Shown: positions 1-8,435, counted from the stretch's first letter. The stretch is DNA of 64,000 nucleotides from Calditrichota bacterium (GCA_008501765.1 QQUE01000007.1:62001-126000); one strand, 5' to 3'. The notes: generated by a model from the sequence alone, not told the origin. Translations and numbers: made by a program.

Positions 1-2
1 CA

Positions 3-224
3 CTTTCTGCAAGTGGTTGGACTTATTTCGACACCTTTGTACTTTTTGATTATGAAACAGAAAGTCTGTGGTATCACCTTGATGGGGAAGAAGGATTGCG
101 CTGCATTAGTGGCAGATACAAAGACAGAAAACTTCGTGAATTCCCATCAGAAGTCGTCGCATGGAACAACTGGTTTGCGAGACATCCGGAAACTAAATAT
201 TTGGTCGGTGGGAGTGGTATTTAA
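3..224 (+). CDS. DUF3179 family protein, C-terminal fragment (5' cut by window edge)
   Basis: The frame beginning at base 3 is open from the window edge to a TAA at 222-224 and encodes the C-terminal part of a DUF3179 protein. It carries the family signatures LSASGWTY, ESLWYHL and HPETKYL. It matches the downstream gene at about 47 of 73 positions by hand count, so the two are tandem paralogues. The ORF track lists a different, shorter frame (13..234) over this stretch, which is a shadow. The family has no established biochemical function. The region carrying the conserved cysteine motif lies upstream of the window, so it is not known whether this copy has Cys, Sec or something else there. 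Confidence 0.8.
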   Translation, partial: LSASGWTYFDTFVLFDYETESLWYHLDGEEGLRCISGRYKDRKLREFPSEVVAWNNWFARHPETKYLVGGSGI

Positions 225-308
225 AATTGTTTGAGTGGAGCCTTTAATTGAAATAAGTCCGAATTCAAGAATAAATATTCGGTAGAATTTTTTGAAAATG
301 AGATTGAT

Positions 309-995
309 ATGCATCAGACTCTCCCATTATTATTCGCAATGGTATTTTTGGCATGTAATTCCTATACCGAACCGGAAAATCAGACTGAACCGGCTGCGGT
401 CATTCAGGATGAAGAGCACGTTTTTATCGAAGACAGAACCGGAAAAAAATGGGATGTCACTCACGCCGTAAATCGCTACGACTTTAAAGCTGATCAATTT
501 CAATATGGCCTGGGACCTCAAACCATTCTTCCCATATTAAATCCTACATTTTCGATAAAAGGGGATTCAGCATTTCCGGCAGATGATGCTTTTTTACTAA
601 TAATGGGGGTAAAGTTCGCAAATGATATTCGTGCCTACGGAGTCGGTGCTTTAAGCCGATTTGAAGTGGCAGATGATTTTTTTGGCGAAGTGCCAATTGC
701 CGTAGCTTACTGACCGCTTGTACAACTGGCTGGCGTGTACAGCCGCGAAATTGATGGTCAGGCTCTAACGCTTTCCGCGAGTGGTTGGACTTACCGCAAT
801 ACTTTTGTTCTGTATGATTATGAATCTGAAAGCTTGTGGTATCATTTGGAGGGCGAAAGTGGATTAACCTGTATTTCTGGAAAATGGAACGATCGTAAGT
901 TGGACGAGTACCCGGTAGTCGTGATGTTCTGGAGCGAGTGGGTTAAAAAGTATCCGCAAACAAAATATTTAACAGGGGGCAGGGGATTGGAATAA
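309..995 (+). CDS. DUF3179 lipoprotein with in-frame TGA at the conserved Cys: candidate selenoprotein
   Basis: ORFs 309-713 and 735-995 of the track are in the same frame and form one DUF3179 protein of 228 codons interrupted only by TGA at 711-713. The N-terminus has a lipoprotein signal (lipobox FLAC), so the product should be anchored in the cell envelope. The frame around the TGA reads AVAY-TGA-PLVQL, while family members typically read VTYCPLC, so the TGA falls on the first conserved cysteine. The second cysteine is Val here. Both halves are well conserved, with no other stop or frameshift. A G/C-rich hairpin follows the TGA at a distance typical of bacterial SECIS elements. Reading 1 is selenocysteine insertion; reading 2 is a recent nonsense mutation. 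Other genes here end in TGA, so general recoding is excluded. No sel genes are in the window. Confidence 0.6.
727..745 (+). promoter_or_regulatory. SECIS-like hairpin downstream of the in-frame TGA
   Basis: GGCTG at 728-732 pairs perfectly with CAGCC at 740-744, and T727-G745 adds a wobble pair. The 7-nt apical loop GCGTGTA begins with G and starts 19 nt after the TGA. This agrees with the general description of bacterial SECIS elements: a short stem, a small loop with G in its first two positions, and a loop roughly 16-37 nt after UGA. An alternative fold, TTGTACA at 718-724 with TGTACAG at 736-742, competes with it. Short hairpins are common by chance, so this supports but does not prove Sec decoding. 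Confidence 0.35.
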
Positions 996-1050
996 TCCAT
1001 AAAAATGGAAAGTGAGCGCTCGAAAAAATGGCTGGTAATTCAATGCCCAC

Positions 1051-1947
1051 TTACCTTTCCATGGCCAAGCCCACGGCAAAACTTGTCCCGGAAATCGTGT
1101 TTTTTCCTGCCAAAATATGGATTACTTCAAATGATATTCCCATATCCGGACTGATTTTGTATGTTAACGATGGGGCGATTTTAAAGATGTCCTGATCCCC
1201 GGTGAGCGATGATGGCAGGGCGCCACCCACTGTCGAAACCCGGCGGGAGCCATAAATATCGGGGGGCGTTTTTGTGCTCTGCGTGCCTTCAACGAAGATC
1301 TTCAAAAATGATTTTCCCAAAGTGAAACCCGATTCTGCATCCCAGATAATTTGATCGTTGAACCGATTGCCACCTCTGAATCGGTAACCGATTCCTGCAC
1401 TGAAATAACCGGGGTGAAAACCCTTGCCGATTAACAGCTTTTCGGTAAAATCAACTTCTCCGGTACCCAAAGGCGGCGCATCGATGGTCGGATCGTTCTC
1501 GTAATTTAAGGGCAGCTTGATAGCACTTTCAACTGCAAAAGTAAGCCGAGAAGAGTGCAAGCCATATTTTATTGCCAGGTCCAAATCAGAGAAGCCAAAA
1601 CTTTGCGATTCCACATTGTTTTGAATCAAACCACCACCCGAGATTTCCTTCCGAATTGCGGTCATCGATTTAAAGGCCAATTGGCTGACCACAGTGAGTT
1701 TCGGATGCAAACCATATTCAAAATAAATACTTGTGTAGCGATCGGTGAAAGATGCGTCCGGATACGTATCTTTAAGTGGAAAAAAAAGAGACCGTTCTTG
1801 TCCAAGATGATTAAATTCGTTGGATGTTGAAATATATGAAGTTGAGAGTTTGAGATAAATACTGCCGGGTTGCCGGTTCCAGACACCTGCAAAAACCTGG
1901 CTGCTGAAAATTAGAAACAGATAGGGGAGAAGGAGTCGATTACTCAT
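1051..1947 (-). CDS. Outer-membrane beta-barrel protein, function unknown
   Basis: This 298-aa protein begins with a clear signal peptide (cleavage after SSQVFA) preceded by an AGAGGA ribosome-binding site. The mature part alternates polar and aromatic residues in strands typical of outer-membrane barrels, with motifs such as SDLDLAIKYGL and SAGIGYRFRGG, and ends in a short strand. It resembles the loose group of barrel proteins often annotated as phenol-degradation MetA-pathway or transporter-like OMPs, but I cannot assign a substrate. It stands alone, convergent with the DUF3179 gene and divergent from the aromatic operon. Confidence 0.6.
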   Translation of the reverse strand: MSNRLLLPYLFLIFSSQVFAGVWNRQPGSIYLKLSTSYISTSNEFNHLGQERSLFFPLKDTYPDASFTDRYTSIYFEYGLHPKLTVVSQLAFKSMTAIRKEISGGGLIQNNVESQSFGFSDLDLAIKYGLHSSRLTFAVESAIKLPLNYENDPTIDAPPLGTGEVDFTEKLLIGKGFHPGYFSAGIGYRFRGGNRFNDQIIWDAESGFTLGKSFLKIFVEGTQSTKTPPDIYGSRRVSTVGGALPSSLTGDQDIFKIAPSLTYKISPDMGISFEVIHILAGKNTISGTSFAVGLAMER

Positions 1948-2321
1948 TCAATTTTCCTCTGACTAATAAAAGATTTTAGTGTAAGATTTTCATTTGTTAA
2001 TGTGAGTTCGATATAAGAAGAATTGGGACAAAACGAATTAATTATAGGATATAGTCCGAAGGCGTCCCGCCGAGGATAACACACGAAACGCTCGGCGAGA
2101 CGCCTTCGCTCTATTTTAATTATGCCTGGTAAAGAATGCTACAGCTTACATCGAACTCACGTTTTGTTACATATTTTACAGCCGGTTTATTCCCCGGAAC
2201 GGGAAATTAAATGCACCAAGTTCTGAATGAGGGCAAGATAAAGTGGAGAAGAAAAAACACCGATGATTGGATTTAATTGTGTTGTATTTTAAACCCTCGA
2301 AGATGCAAAATATTTTATTGC
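1948..2321. other. Intergenic region upstream of the aromatic operon
   Basis: This gap separates the divergent barrel gene from the trp/aro promoter. Its only distinct content is the 112-bp hairpin repeat at 2004-2115. From 2116 to 2321 I see no convincing gene, operator or RNA structure. The track ORF 2267-2482 enters this region, but its upstream part precedes the predicted transcription start. Confidence 0.5.
2004..2115. repeat. 112-bp dispersed hairpin repeat, copy 1
   Basis: The stretch is identical to 56048-56159 except for two substitutions visible by eye. Its right half forms a long hairpin: 18-nt arms at 2057-2074 and 2091-2108 pair at 17 of 18 positions around a 16-nt loop. It has no open frame of its own. 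The form (short, non-coding, intergenic, strongly palindromic, nearly identical copies) fits a REP/MITE-like element that may be mobilised in trans. No terminal target-site duplication was recognised. Confidence 0.85.
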
Positions 2322-2350
2322 TTGACAGGGAAATGAATAATTATTATCTT
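2322..2350 (+). promoter_or_regulatory. Sigma-70-type promoter of the aromatic supraoperon
   Basis: TTGACA at 2322-2327 and TATCTT at 2345-2350 are separated by 17 nt, predicting transcription from about 2357. The same -35 and -10 hexamers occur ahead of the tRNA cluster, which supports them as a housekeeping promoter in this organism. The leader peptide and attenuator follow directly. Confidence 0.65.
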
Positions 2351-2389
2351 CAGCGGAATTTAATACATACTTTTACAAACATTGAAAAA

Positions 2390-2482
2390 ATGAATATGAT
2401 CTTTTCCGTTTCCTACAACTTTTATTGGTCTTTTATCTGGTATTATAACGGAAGTGGGAAAAGATTATCTGAATTTGGCTGA
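2390..2482 (+). CDS. Aromatic-amino-acid leader peptide of the trp/aro operon
   Basis: A 30-codon frame starts at ATG 2390 (or ATG 2396, two codons later) and ends at TGA 2480-2482. Four Phe, four Tyr and two Trp make up ten of the thirty residues, and nine of them fall in residues 5-19, including the run FYWSFIWYY. It lies between a promoter and an intrinsic terminator just ahead of trpE, which is the position of an attenuation leader peptide. The mix of all three aromatic residues fits an operon that makes Trp, Tyr and the common precursor chorismate. The track ORF from 2267 includes upstream sequence that would not be transcribed. No strong Shine-Dalgarno precedes the ATG. Confidence 0.7.
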   Translation: MNMIFSVSYNFYWSFIWYYNGSGKRLSEFG

Positions 2483-2545
2483 TCAAAAAAAGTCGTAAAA
2501 TAGATAAAAATCCCACTCTGGTTTAACCTGGTGGGATTTTTTTTT
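2409..2545 (+). promoter_or_regulatory. Transcription attenuator with alternative hairpins
   Basis: Four mutually exclusive pairing segments can be read. Segment 1 (2409-2416, TTTCCTAC) pairs with segment 2 (2454-2461, GTGGGAAA) over eight pairs with one wobble. Segment 2 shifted by one base (2453-2459, AGTGGGA) pairs perfectly with segment 3 (2511-2517, TCCCACT). Segment 3 belongs to the 5' arm of the terminator, whose 3' arm is segment 4 (2531-2541). Segments 1 and 2 flank the aromatic codon run of the leader peptide. The model is that a ribosome stalled for charged tRNA-Trp, -Tyr or -Phe masks segment 1, frees segment 2 to bind segment 3 and prevents termination. The pairings are seen in the sequence; the mechanism is inferred by analogy with trp and phe attenuators. 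Confidence 0.65.
2506..2545 (+). terminator. Intrinsic terminator (attenuator hairpin) before trpE
   Basis: AAAAATCCCAC at 2506-2516 pairs with GTGGGATTTTT at 2531-2541, giving an 11-bp stem followed by a T tract to 2545. It lies 54 nt upstream of the trpE start and downstream of the leader peptide, so its job is regulated termination rather than ending an upstream gene. Confidence 0.85.
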
Positions 2546-2599
2546 GATCCATTTTAAATTTATTTCTACAGGCAGTTTAAAATTTTTCAAAAGTAGACA

Positions 2600-4084
2600 A
2601 TGCACATTCAACCGCAAACATTTTCCGAATTTCAACAGCAGGCTTTGCACGGCAACGTGATTCCTGTTGCAGAAAGTATTTTAGCGGACTTGCTTACGCC
2701 AGTCTCTGCATATTTACGACTCTGCAAAAACTCGGAAGACAGCTTTTTATTGGAGTCTGTTGATGGCGGTGAGAATGTAGCGCGCTATTCATTTCTCGGG
2801 CACAATCCGCGCGAATGGATAAAAACAGATGGCCGAACAGTCACCGTGCGGACAGCAGAAAATGAGCAGCAATTCGATACCGATATATTTAGCTTCCTAA
2901 AATCGATGTTGACCAAATACAAATTCGTTTCGCGGGATGATTTGCCTCGTTTTTCTGGCGGACTTGTCGGCTTTTTCGGCTATGATACAGTTCGATTAAT
3001 TGAAGACTTACCGCAATCAAATCCTGTCGATACGAAAGAAATAATTGCCTCCTTTGGTTTGTACGATACGGTTCTCGCTTTTGACCACTTGCGCCAGCAA
3101 ATAATAATTATTGCCAACGCAATTATACCTGAGGGCGGCGATCTCCAATTAGCCTATAAGGATGCCCTGCAACGAATACAGGAAACGCGTGAAACCCTGC
3201 GGCAGCCTGCTGCAATCGAGAGCAGGACAGTCCGGCAACACACGAATGTGCATGCTAATTTTAAGAAAGAAAATTTTTATCAGGCAGTTAAAACCGCTAT
3301 CGAATATATTCGAGCCGGAGATATTTTCCAGGTCGTTCTGTCGCAACAGTTTTCCCGGGCAGTTGCCGCTGATCCTTTTGATATTTACCGCGCATTGCGA
3401 TTGATTAATCCTTCACCATATTTATTCTATCTGCAAAACCAGGCTCAAGCAATCATTGGCGCCAGTCCGGAAATGTTGGTACGGGTTGAGGACCGTGAAG
3501 TGACCGTACGCCCCATTGCCGGCACACGGCCGCGTGGCAAAAGCATCGAAGAAGATCTGCGCCTTGAAAAAGAACTGCTTGCCGATGAAAAAGAGCGGGC
3601 AGAACATGTCATGCTGATGGATCTCGGCCGCAACGACGTTGGCCGGGTGGCCGAATACGGCGGCGTGATTGTCACTGAAAATATGGTTATCGAGCGTTAT
3701 AGTCATGTTATGCACATCGTCTCCGAGGTGCGCGGCAAGCTGCGCCCGGAGTTTGATGCCATCGATGCTTTTAAGGCCTGTTTTCCGGCGGGCACCCTTT
3801 CCGGTGCACCGAAAGTACGTGCCATGGAAATAATTGAAGAGTTGGAGCCGAACCGCCGGGGAGTTTATGGCGGCGCTTTGGGATATATCGATTTTTCGGG
3901 AAATATGGATACCTGTATTACGATTCGCACATTGGAAGTACGCGCAGGTATGGCGTATTTTCAAGCCGGTGCCGGTATCGTGGCGGACTCGGTGCCGGAG
4001 TCTGAGTTTGCGGAAACTGTACACAAATCCAATGCGGTGCGGTCGGCCATCGCTCTTGCTGAAGCTGGACTGGATAATTTATAA
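2600..4084 (+). CDS. trpE: Anthranilate synthase component I
   Basis: This 494-aa protein is the aminase subunit that converts chorismate and ammonia to anthranilate, the first committed step of tryptophan synthesis, with TrpG supplying ammonia. The N-terminal LLES motif (residues 50-53) is the usual tryptophan feedback-binding signature, so allosteric inhibition by Trp is expected. The C-terminal chorismate-binding domain contains GASPEMLVRV, RPIAGTRPRGK, DLGRNDVGRV and FPAGTLSGAPK, all typical of the family. Length is normal. It is the first structural gene after the attenuator and begins at ATG with a weak ribosome-binding site. Confidence 0.97.
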   Translation: MHIQPQTFSEFQQQALHGNVIPVAESILADLLTPVSAYLRLCKNSEDSFLLESVDGGENVARYSFLGHNPREWIKTDGRTVTVRTAENEQQFDTDIFSFLKSMLTKYKFVSRDDLPRFSGGLVGFFGYDTVRLIEDLPQSNPVDTKEIIASFGLYDTVLAFDHLRQQIIIIANAIIPEGGDLQLAYKDALQRIQETRETLRQPAAIESRTVRQHTNVHANFKKENFYQAVKTAIEYIRAGDIFQVVLSQQFSRAVAADPFDIYRALRLINPSPYLFYLQNQAQAIIGASPEMLVRVEDREVTVRPIAGTRPRGKSIEEDLRLEKELLADEKERAEHVMLMDLGRNDVGRVAEYGGVIVTENMVIERYSHVMHIVSEVRGKLRPEFDAIDAFKACFPAGTLSGAPKVRAMEIIEELEPNRRGVYGGALGYIDFSGNMDTCITIRTLEVRAGMAYFQAGAGIVADSVPESEFAETVHKSNAVRSAIALAEAGLDNL

Positions 4085-4132
4085 ACCAAGTTTGATCATC
4101 AAAGCCATAATCACAAATTTAAACTTGCTAAA

Positions 4133-4708
4133 ATGAAAATACTTGTCATCGACAATTTTGATAGCTTCACTTACAACCTTGTGCAATATTTTGGTGAACT
4201 TGGTGCTGAACTTACCGTTTACCGCAACGATCAGATTGAGATTGAAGAAATACGCACAAAAAATCCGGATGGCATTCTCATATCTCCGGGGCCGGGGGTG
4301 CCGGATGGAGCCGGTATCACGCTGAAAACAATTCGCTCGTTTTCCGGTGTGATCCCAATTCTGGGCGTCTGTCTCGGCCACCAGGCAATCGGGCAAATTT
4401 ATGGTGGCAAAGTTGTTCGCGCACCCGAATTGATGCATGGCAAGGTATCGGAAATATTCCACAATAACCAGGGGCTGTTCAAAAATCTCCCCAGTCCGTT
4501 CATCGCCACGCGATACCACTCACTGATTGTAGAAGAAAGTTCGTCGCCCGCATGTCTCAAAATCACGGCACGAACAGAAAACGGTTTAATCATGGCCTTT
4601 GAGCACGAATCGAATCCGGTCTTTGGTGTTCAATTTCACCCTGAATCAATTTTAACTGAACACGGAAAAGCTTTACTGCAGAATTTTTTAGAAATAATTG
4701 AGAATTAA
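4133..4708 (+). CDS. trpG: Anthranilate synthase component II (glutamine amidotransferase)
   Basis: This 191-aa class I glutamine amidotransferase releases ammonia from glutamine for TrpE. It starts with IDNFDSFTYNL and carries the nucleophile motif GVCLGHQ (Cys80) and the His-Glu pair in FHPES. The stand-alone domain has the usual length and is not fused to TrpD. It follows trpE by 48 nt and precedes trpD by 52 nt. A TrpG of this kind can also serve p-aminobenzoate synthase in some bacteria, but the operon context argues for the tryptophan role. Confidence 0.96.
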   Translation: MKILVIDNFDSFTYNLVQYFGELGAELTVYRNDQIEIEEIRTKNPDGILISPGPGVPDGAGITLKTIRSFSGVIPILGVCLGHQAIGQIYGGKVVRAPELMHGKVSEIFHNNQGLFKNLPSPFIATRYHSLIVEESSSPACLKITARTENGLIMAFEHESNPVFGVQFHPESILTEHGKALLQNFLEIIEN

Positions 4709-4760
4709 TATGCGCTTCCCTTAAAGTGTCGTTTTCGAAAAAAGGATATGCGGGAGAAAC

Positions 4761-5783
4761 ATGCTTAAAAATGCAATAAATAAAGTGATACAGTTTCAAA
4801 ATTTGACGCAAAAAGAAGCATTTAATGCCATGGAAATAATAATGTCCGGACAGACTTCTGAAGCACAAATAACAGCATTTCTTGTCGCATTGCGCATGAA
4901 AAATGAGACGGTCGAAGAAATAACAGGTTTTGCGGAATGCATGCGTAAATTTGCAACCCCGGTGCAGGTTGATCTTGCAAAAAATCCAATCGATATCGTC
5001 GGCACTGGCGGCGATGGAAAACATACATTTAATATTTCGACAGTTTCAGCACTTGTTATCGCCGGCGCCGGGGTGCCGGTCGCCAAACACGGCAATCGTT
5101 CAGTTTCCAGTAAATGTGGTAGCGCCGATGTGCTGGCTGAGCTCGGTGTCAAAACCGACTTGAGCGCCGAGCAGATGGGGCATTCTATAAAAGAAACTGG
5201 AATTGGATTTCTCTTTGCACCAATGCTGCACCCGGCGATGAAATATGCCATCGGACCACGGCGTGAATTGGGGGCGCGAACCGTGTTTAATATTCTTGGG
5301 CCGATCACCAATCCTGCCGGAGTGAAACGCCAAATTATCGGTGTATACGATGCATCGCTAATGCAGCCTCTTATCGAAGTATTGCAGGCCCTAAAATCAG
5401 AGCATATTCTCATTGTGCACAGCGACGATGGACTCGATGAAATATCCATAGCGGGACCGACGTACATTGTAGAATTGAAAAACGACGAAATTTCATCGTA
5501 CAGCATCACTCCCGAAGAACTGGGATTAACACGGGATTCAGGCAGTATTACAGGCGCTGATGCCGTTGAAAATGCCCGTATGGCAAAAGATGTACTTTCC
5601 GGGGCACCGGGTCCGACACGTGATATTGTCTTGGCAAATTCGGGTGCAGGAGTTTATGTCAGCGGACAAGTTGAAAGTATTGCTGACGGAGTAAAAAAAG
5701 TTGCTCAGAGCATAGATTCTGGCGCAGCACTGAATAAACTGGAGCAGTTGATTGGGGTATCACAGAATTTGGGTAGCTCATAA
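4761..5783 (+). CDS. trpD: Anthranilate phosphoribosyltransferase
   Basis: The 340-aa enzyme transfers phosphoribose from PRPP to anthranilate, the second tryptophan-specific step. The PRPP/Mg-binding signature GTGGDGKHTFNIST, the KHGNRSVSSKCGSADVL segment and the GPRRELGARTVFNILGP loop are intact. Length is typical of stand-alone TrpD. A GGGAG ribosome-binding site lies just ahead of the ATG. trpC follows after 16 nt. Confidence 0.97.
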   Translation: MLKNAINKVIQFQNLTQKEAFNAMEIIMSGQTSEAQITAFLVALRMKNETVEEITGFAECMRKFATPVQVDLAKNPIDIVGTGGDGKHTFNISTVSALVIAGAGVPVAKHGNRSVSSKCGSADVLAELGVKTDLSAEQMGHSIKETGIGFLFAPMLHPAMKYAIGPRRELGARTVFNILGPITNPAGVKRQIIGVYDASLMQPLIEVLQALKSEHILIVHSDDGLDEISIAGPTYIVELKNDEISSYSITPEELGLTRDSGSITGADAVENARMAKDVLSGAPGPTRDIVLANSGAGVYVSGQVESIADGVKKVAQSIDSGAALNKLEQLIGVSQNLGSS

Positions 5784-5799
5784 ATAGAATCGAAAATAA

Positions 5800-6600
5800 A
5801 TGCAAACGATACTACGCAAAATCATCGAACACAAGAGAAGAGAAGTCGCGGCACAGCGCAAAAAGATTACAATTGCCGAGCTTGAAATTCAACTGCAGCA
5901 TTCCCTCGAAACGCGGTCATTAGCTGAAGCTCTAACTACACCTGCCGAGCTTTCCGTGATAGCAGAGGTGAAAAAAGGCTCGCCTTCGGAGGGCACTATT
6001 CGTGAAGATTTCGATCCGGTATCGATCGCGCAACAATACTCGAAAAATGGTGCCCACGCGCTCTCGGTTCTCACAGATGAAAAATTTTTTCAGGGACATT
6101 TGCGTTTTATCTCGGCGATCCGCCCCCATGTCGCCATTCCTGTTTTACGCAAAGATTTTATTATCGATGAATATCAACTCATCGAAACGCGAGTTGCCGG
6201 AGCTGATGCTGTTTTGCTCATTGTTGCAGCATTATCACGGGATGCCTTGCGGCATTATTTGAGAATTGTTCATGAATTAAAAATGGAAGCTATTGTCGAA
6301 GTCCACAACGAAATGGAGATGGCGCGCGCACTGGAAACAAGCGCAAAAATTATTGGCATCAACAATCGCAATCTCGACACTTTTAAGACCGATTTGGCCG
6401 TGACCGAAAAACTGGCGCCTATGGTGGGAAAGGAGCGAATAATTGTGGGCGAAAGTGGAATTTCAACACAGGACGACCGCCGCCGCATGTCTGCTGCCGG
6501 GGTGCAGGCTGTTTTGGTCGGCACTCATTTTATGAGGCAAAATGACCCCGGAGTGGCCTTGGCAAATTTCAGGCAGATTTTGGTAAACAATGAAAATTAA
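5800..6600 (+). CDS. trpC: Indole-3-glycerol phosphate synthase
   Basis: This 266-aa TIM-barrel enzyme closes CdRP to indole-3-glycerol phosphate. Visible family blocks are AEVKKGSPSEG with the catalytic Lys, VLTDEKFFQG, LRKDFIIDEYQ, IGINNRNL and VGESGI. It is a separate protein, not fused to TrpF as in E. coli. Its last codons overlap the start of trpF by 11 nt, indicating translational coupling. Confidence 0.97.
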   Translation: MQTILRKIIEHKRREVAAQRKKITIAELEIQLQHSLETRSLAEALTTPAELSVIAEVKKGSPSEGTIREDFDPVSIAQQYSKNGAHALSVLTDEKFFQGHLRFISAIRPHVAIPVLRKDFIIDEYQLIETRVAGADAVLLIVAALSRDALRHYLRIVHELKMEAIVEVHNEMEMARALETSAKIIGINNRNLDTFKTDLAVTEKLAPMVGKERIIVGESGISTQDDRRRMSAAGVQAVLVGTHFMRQNDPGVALANFRQILVNNEN

Positions 6601-7252
6601 AGTTTGTGGTATTACTCGAACAGCCAATGCGTTAAAAGCCGTCCGGCTCGGTGCCGATGCGCTGGGGTTTATTTTTTATCCCGCCAGTCCGCGTTATATT
6701 TCGCCGCAAAATGCAGCAAAAATATCCACTGAAATTCCTGAAAGTGTAACACGGGTTGCAGTCTGTGTTAAACCAAACTTGGCATACATCGCCGAATTAG
6801 TGGACATTTTCAAATTTGATGTACTGCAAATTCATGGTGACTTTTCGCCATCGTACCTGGCAAATTTTAAAAATTACACAGTCATTCCAGCCCTGCAGGT
6901 TGGAACGGACTTTTCGATGGGGGCTGTTGAGAATTTTATTTCGGAATCAGCAGCCGTTCTTTTGGATACACAGAAAAATGGGCACTATGGTGGAACGGGC
7001 GAGGCTTTTGATTGGAATTTAACCAAAGCAAGAAACGATAATATTCGATTGATTCTGGCGGGTGGATTGAACCCGAACAATATAATTGCTGCGGTAAAAA
7101 CGGTAAAACCATTTGCCGTCGATTTGAATAGTGGTGTTGAAATATCTCCCGGAATCAAAGATCATAAAAAACTTGAAATTATATTTGATAAACTGAAGGA
7201 AATACGCGGTGAACAGCAATTTGATCAAAAAAAATGCGGCCTTTTTGCCTGA
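6590..7252 (+). CDS. trpF: Phosphoribosylanthranilate isomerase
   Basis: The 220-aa TIM-barrel protein isomerises phosphoribosylanthranilate to CdRP. It has the catalytic-Cys motif KVCGITR at the start, [13 protein letters not shown], and the C-terminal acid motif VDLNSGVE (usually VDVSSGVE in other bacteria). It overlaps trpC by 11 nt. Its end overlaps trpB, as called from a GTG, by 44 nt, an unusually long overlap. In the pathway it acts before TrpC even though it lies after it in the operon. Confidence 0.95.
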   Translation: MKIKVCGITRTANALKAVRLGADALGFIFYPASPRYISPQNAAKISTEIPESVTRVAVCVKPNLAYIAELVDIFKFDVLQIHGDFSPSYLANFKNYTVIPALQVGTDFSMGAVENFISESAAVLLDTQKNGHYGGTGEAFDWNLTKARNDNIRLILAGGLNPNNIIAAVKTVKPFAVDLNSGVEISPGIKDHKKLEIIFDKLKEIRGEQQFDQKKCGLFA

Positions 7253-8435
7253 TAAAAATGGGCGGTTTGGAGATTACGGCGGACGATTTGTGCCGGAAAT
7301 TCTTATGTCTGCAATCACTGAACTCGAGCAGGAATATGAAAAAGCTAAGGATGATCCGGAATTTCATAAATTGCTCAGTTATCTACACGCGGAATACACC
7401 GGCCGACCTAATCCTTTGACCTATGTTGATCGATTGACAGAAGAAACCGGGGGAGCAAAAATCTATTTGAAAAGGGAAGATTTGAACCATACCGGAGCGC
7501 ACAAAATTAATAACGTTCTCGGACAACTATTACTTGCACGACGCATGGGTAAACAACGAATTATCGCTGAAACCGGGGCGGGGCAACACGGTGTGGCCAC
7601 GGCTACTGTGGCAGCGAAATTCGGTCTTGAATGCCAGGTTTACATGGGAGAAGTAGATATCGAAAGACAGCAGCTCAATGTTTTTCGCATGGAATATTTG
7701 GGTGCAAAGGTAATCGCAGTCAAGTCAGGGAGTCGCACTTTAAAAGATGCAATTAACGAGGCAATTCGCGATTGGGTTACCAACGTGAAAAATACATTTT
7801 ATTGCATCGGATCGGTAGTCGGGATGCATCCATATCCGATGATTGTGCGTGATTTTCAATCGATAATTGGGCAGGAGACCAGGGAGCAGCATTTAAAAAA
7901 AGAAGGGCGGCTTCCCGATGCGGTTGTGGCATGTGTCGGCGGTGGATCCAACGCAATGGGCATGTTTTATCCTTTTATTGAGGAGAAAAATGTGCAACTG
8001 CATGGGGTCGAAGCGGGTGGACGGGGGCCCGATGTTGGTGATCATGCGGCTACTTTAACATATGGCGAACCCGGTATTTTGCATGGCATGTTAACCTACA
8101 TGCTGCAAACCGAGGACGGTCAGGTCGCTGACGTGCATTCAATCTCCGCCGGTCTGGATTATTCCGGTGTCGGCCCGGAACATTCGTGGTTAAAAGATAC
8201 AGGCCGTGCAAATTATACCTCTGTCACTGATGCGCAGGCGCTTGAGGCGATGGCCTTGCTTTCATGCAGCGAAGGCATAATTCCGGCACTTGAAAGTGCC
8301 CACGCTGTTGCCTACGGATTAGAGCTCGCAAAAACGATGCGGCCTGACCAATCAATCGTCATTTGTCTGTCCGGGCGCGGCGACAAAGATATGGAATCTG
8401 TATTTGCACTCGCTGAAAAGGGGGTGATTGCATGA
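7209..8435 (+). CDS. trpB: Tryptophan synthase beta chain
   Basis: The 408-aa PLP enzyme condenses indole with serine. The PLP lysine lies in HTGAHKINN, the phosphate-binding glycine loop is [10 protein letters not shown], and the N-terminal [13 protein letters not shown] is diagnostic of the TrpB1 type that pairs with TrpA. The start given is GTG 7209, which overlaps trpF by 44 nt; a TTG at 7221 is an alternative and would shorten the overlap. The stop overlaps the trpA start (ATGA), consistent with equal synthesis of the alpha and beta subunits. Confidence 0.97.
   Translation: MNSNLIKKNAAFLPDKNGRFGDYGGRFVPEILMSAITELEQEYEKAKDDPEFHKLLSYLHAEYTGRPNPLTYVDRLTEETGGAKIYLKREDLNHTGAHKINNVLGQLLLARRMGKQRIIAETGAGQHGVATATVAAKFGLECQVYMGEVDIERQQLNVFRMEYLGAKVIAVKSGSRTLKDAINEAIRDWVTNVKNTFYCIGSVVGMHPYPMIVRDFQSIIGQETREQHLKKEGRLPDAVVACVGGGSNAMGMFYPFIEEKNVQLHGVEAGGRGPDVGDHAATLTYGEPGILHGMLTYMLQTEDGQVADVHSISAGLDYSGVGPEHSWLKDTGRANYTSVTDAQALEAMALLSCSEGIIPALESAHAVAYGLELAKTMRPDQSIVICLSGRGDKDMESVFALAEKGVIA

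Noticed and set aside
13-234. ORF 13..234 as a gene
   Set aside because: It is in a different frame from the DUF3179 fragment that covers the same bases and shows clear homology to the next gene.
711-713. Genome-wide recoding of TGA (for example as Trp or Gly)
   Set aside because: Many confident genes here end in TGA, including trpB, trpA, aroA and aroC, often in ATGA overlaps that fix the stop exactly. TGA is therefore a normal stop codon, and the DUF3179 case must be Sec insertion or a mutation.
718-742. Alternative hairpin TTGTACA/TGTACAG as the SECIS
   Set aside because: Its 11-nt loop starts with AC rather than G and lies only 11 nt from the TGA, a poorer fit to the bacterial SECIS pattern than the GGCTG/CAGCC hairpin.
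3422-4024. Long antisense ORF (200 aa) inside trpE, and similar ones such as 4796..5509 inside trpD
   Set aside because: They are opposite-strand shadows of strongly conserved trp genes, with no family motif or ribosome-binding site.
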